Shown piece after piece: positions 62,538 to 64,000 of a DNA stretch of 64,000 nucleotides. The DNA is taken from assembly GCA_016210005.1 (NCBI GenBank), contig JACQVA010000006.1:62001-126000 (forward strand), given 5' to 3'. The notes under the pieces were generated by a model that did no database searches, was not told the DNA's origin, and saw nothing but the letters and a program-made list of their open reading frames with translations. How positions within the stretch are numbered: position 1 is the stretch's first letter; every line of letters begins with the position of its first letter. This DNA comes from Deltaproteobacteria bacterium (GTDB taxonomy: Bacteria; Desulfobacterota; Binatia; HRBIN30; JACQVA1). Made by a program: the position numbers and the translations under genes.

Positions 62538-64000
62538 TTCCTCTACTCCGCGGCTGGCGGACGTGATCTCCTTGGCGCTAATGAGGAAGCTCCCCTTTAC
62601 CTTGGCGAGCAACCGGCTGAATGGATCCTGCACGCGCACTCGCCGCGGCGCCGGCGTGGCGCAGTCATAGACAACGTAAAGCCAGTACGCTCTGCCCATA
62701 TTGCAGGCCTTTGCCCACTCATTGGCGAGCATCTCAACATCGCCGGTTGCGGCTCGTCCCTTCACTTCAATGCCGCGCGTGTGACCATTCGGCCGACGCG
62801 ACAGCAGGTCGAAGCCTGGATAGTCTGGCAGCCCAGCGGCGCGGGCCAGCTCGGGCGTGTGCACGTCGAGCACCGTGGCTCCCTCCGACTCTTCCCATTC
62901 GCGAGCGATCTGCATCGCAAGTTGCTCGACCTTGGTGTCGTGCTGCTCTCGATCGAGCGGATCAGACGACGGCACCACCAATGCGTGCGCCAGAAACTGC
63001 ACTGGGCCGAACGCGATGAGATCAGGTTCTCGACGGATGACGGCAATGGCGTGTTCGCGCCGACCCGCCAGCTCGCGCTGCGCCTGCTTGATCCGTTCCA
63101 GCTCTGTCACCGCCGCCTTGTTGCCAGCGCGGACCTTCTCTGAGTGCTTTGCGCGTGCCGCAGCGAGGTCAGCTTCCTGAAAGCTGAAGCCCCGATGCAG
63201 AAATGATTCGCGTTCGGCGACGGTGGCGAGGAGACGGTTCTTCCGGTCGATTGCTATCTGCCGCGCAACGCGCTCACCAATGAAAGCGGCGGCCTGATCC
63301 CGAATATCACTAGCAGCAAGCGCGAGGCGCTGCGCGGCAGGAGGCAATCCGCCGCCCTTCTTAAGTAGCAACAGGCGCTCGACGGAGCACACCTCCAGAT
63401 CGGAACCTTCGAACTGCTTGACGCCAACGAGGCGGCACTCAAGCGCCCGGGCGGTCGCGAACTCCTCGATCGTGGCGTCCGCTTCACGAACCACCGAGAT
63501 GAGCGCGAGGTGGAACAAGTATGGACGCTCGGTCTCCGGGTCCACGAACACGGCGCCGCGCAACGCCTCGGAACCCAACTTTTCCAAAACCAACGCGCGT
63601 AGTTGCTCGAAGACCGGTTCTCCTGGATGAACCCAGATGCCATCACTCTTCGACGGCGGGCGCGATACGGATAGCCGATCATGTAGCCGCAGCGGGTATG
63701 TTTCTAACTCCGGAAGCAGTTTGGCGCTCGCCGCTGGGCTCATCGGCCGTAGTGCAAAGTATCCGCCGAGGTCGCCATCGACGGCTACCGCGACGAGCGG
63801 TGCGGCCTTCTCAATGTAGTGCCGCACAAATCCTGGAATCAGCCGGCGATAGATTTCATTGTCCATCGCGACGCGAAGGCGTGGCAGGTCGCGTTTCACC
63901 TCACCACCGTCGCCGTAGAGTGCACGCTCACGCGCAGCCAGGGCTTCGACTTGTTCCTTTGTGAACGCACCGCCAAGTTCTTCCGCGACCGACTGCGGAT
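62508..64000 (-). CDS. DUF3883/SNF2-type helicase-like protein, C-terminal part (5' truncated)
   Basis: The frame is open to base 64000 with no start needed, so the gene begins beyond the window; 497 codons are visible. The GTG at 63899 is internal. Coiled-coil-rich middle (ERIKQAQRELAGRREHAI). The C-terminal DUF3883 domain is seen as GIEVKGRAATGDVEML and GRAYWLYVVYDC, a nuclease-like fold attached to SNF2-family helicases in defence systems. The helicase core itself is not visible. The last residues (ESTDDTDERR) are encoded by R4. Confidence 0.75.
   Translation of the reverse strand, partial: PQSVAEELGGAFTKEQVEALAARERALYGDGGEVKRDLPRLRVAMDNEIYRRLIPGFVRHYIEKAAPLVAVAVDGDLGGYFALRPMSPAASAKLLPELETYPLRLHDRLSVSRPPSKSDGIWVHPGEPVFEQLRALVLEKLGSEALRGAVFVDPETERPYLFHLALISVVREADATIEEFATARALECRLVGVKQFEGSDLEVCSVERLLLLKKGGGLPPAAQRLALAASDIRDQAAAFIGERVARQIAIDRKNRLLATVAERESFLHRGFSFQEADLAAARAKHSEKVRAGNKAAVTELERIKQAQRELAGRREHAIAVIRREPDLIAFGPVQFLAHALVVPSSDPLDREQHDTKVEQLAMQIAREWEESEGATVLDVHTPELARAAGLPDYPGFDLLSRRPNGHTRGIEVKGRAATGDVEMLANEWAKACNMGRAYWLYVVYDCATPAPRRVRVQDPFSRLLAKVKGSFLISAKEITSASRGVEESTDDTDERR

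Noticed and set aside
62508-63899. Complete 463-aa protein starting at GTG 63899
   Set aside because: The frame stays open to the window edge with similar protein character (EELGGAFTKEQ), so the gene is truncated.

Overview
This is a high-GC, gene-dense stretch of a free-living bacterial chromosome. Its make-up suggests a deltaproteobacterial-grade or Binatota-like lineage: many acyl-CoA dehydrogenases, CoA ligases, crotonases and a CaiB-type CoA transferase, paired DUF1329 exported proteins, a sigma54-activator-like regulator, a giant Ser/Thr kinase-ATPase, and a divergent EF-G coupled to a small unknown gene. The taxonomic call is inference; no rRNA or ribosomal protein operon is present.

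Region A (1-24,637, all + strand) is one long series of about 23 genes, many joined by 4-nt ATGA/GTGA overlaps. It reads as a catabolic locus for a hydrophobic compound that is handled as CoA esters. It holds two CoA ligases, a PaaG-like isomerase, an SCP2 lipid-carrier domain, a 3-beta-HSD-like dehydrogenase, two dienoyl-CoA-reductase-type Fe-S flavoenzymes, a CoA transferase, two acyl-CoA dehydrogenases, an alpha/beta-hydrolase with Thr in place of the nucleophilic Ser, two carotenoid-desaturase-like flavoproteins, a zinc alcohol dehydrogenase, a FadR-type GntR regulator, and an unusual DUF1329 / radical SAM / DUF1329 triplet.

Region B (24,684-33,910) holds a CGFS glutaredoxin-BolA pair, two proline-rich lipoproteins, an AMIN-like lipoprotein, a HEAT-repeat protein, tRNA-Leu(CAA), a sigma54-activator-like regulator that has lost GAFTGA, and a 1,245-aa kinase-ATPase. 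Region C (34,323-45,389) is a second acyl-CoA operon on the - strand: two acyl-CoA dehydrogenases, two crotonases, a thioesterase, a CoA ligase, a citrate-synthase-like protein lacking catalytic residues, and a thiolase-DUF35 pair. An amidohydrolase and a divergent TetR gene share a palindromic operator. Region D (45,432-53,529) is housekeeping: EF-G-like, coaX, birA, nadC, valS and tRNA-Leu(CAG).

Region E (53,685-64,000, - strand) begins beside tRNA-Leu(CAG), looks less GC-rich, and resembles a defence island. It encodes a DUF499 ATPase, a GxxExxY protein, a DUF1156 DNA methyltransferase, a DUF4143-type ATPase and the C-terminus of a DUF3883/SNF2-helicase-like protein. Every gene junction inside it carries a copy of one inverted-repeat element of about 80 bp, and three proteins end within a repeat arm. 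Intergenic 7-nt-period repeats also occur at four places in regions C and D.
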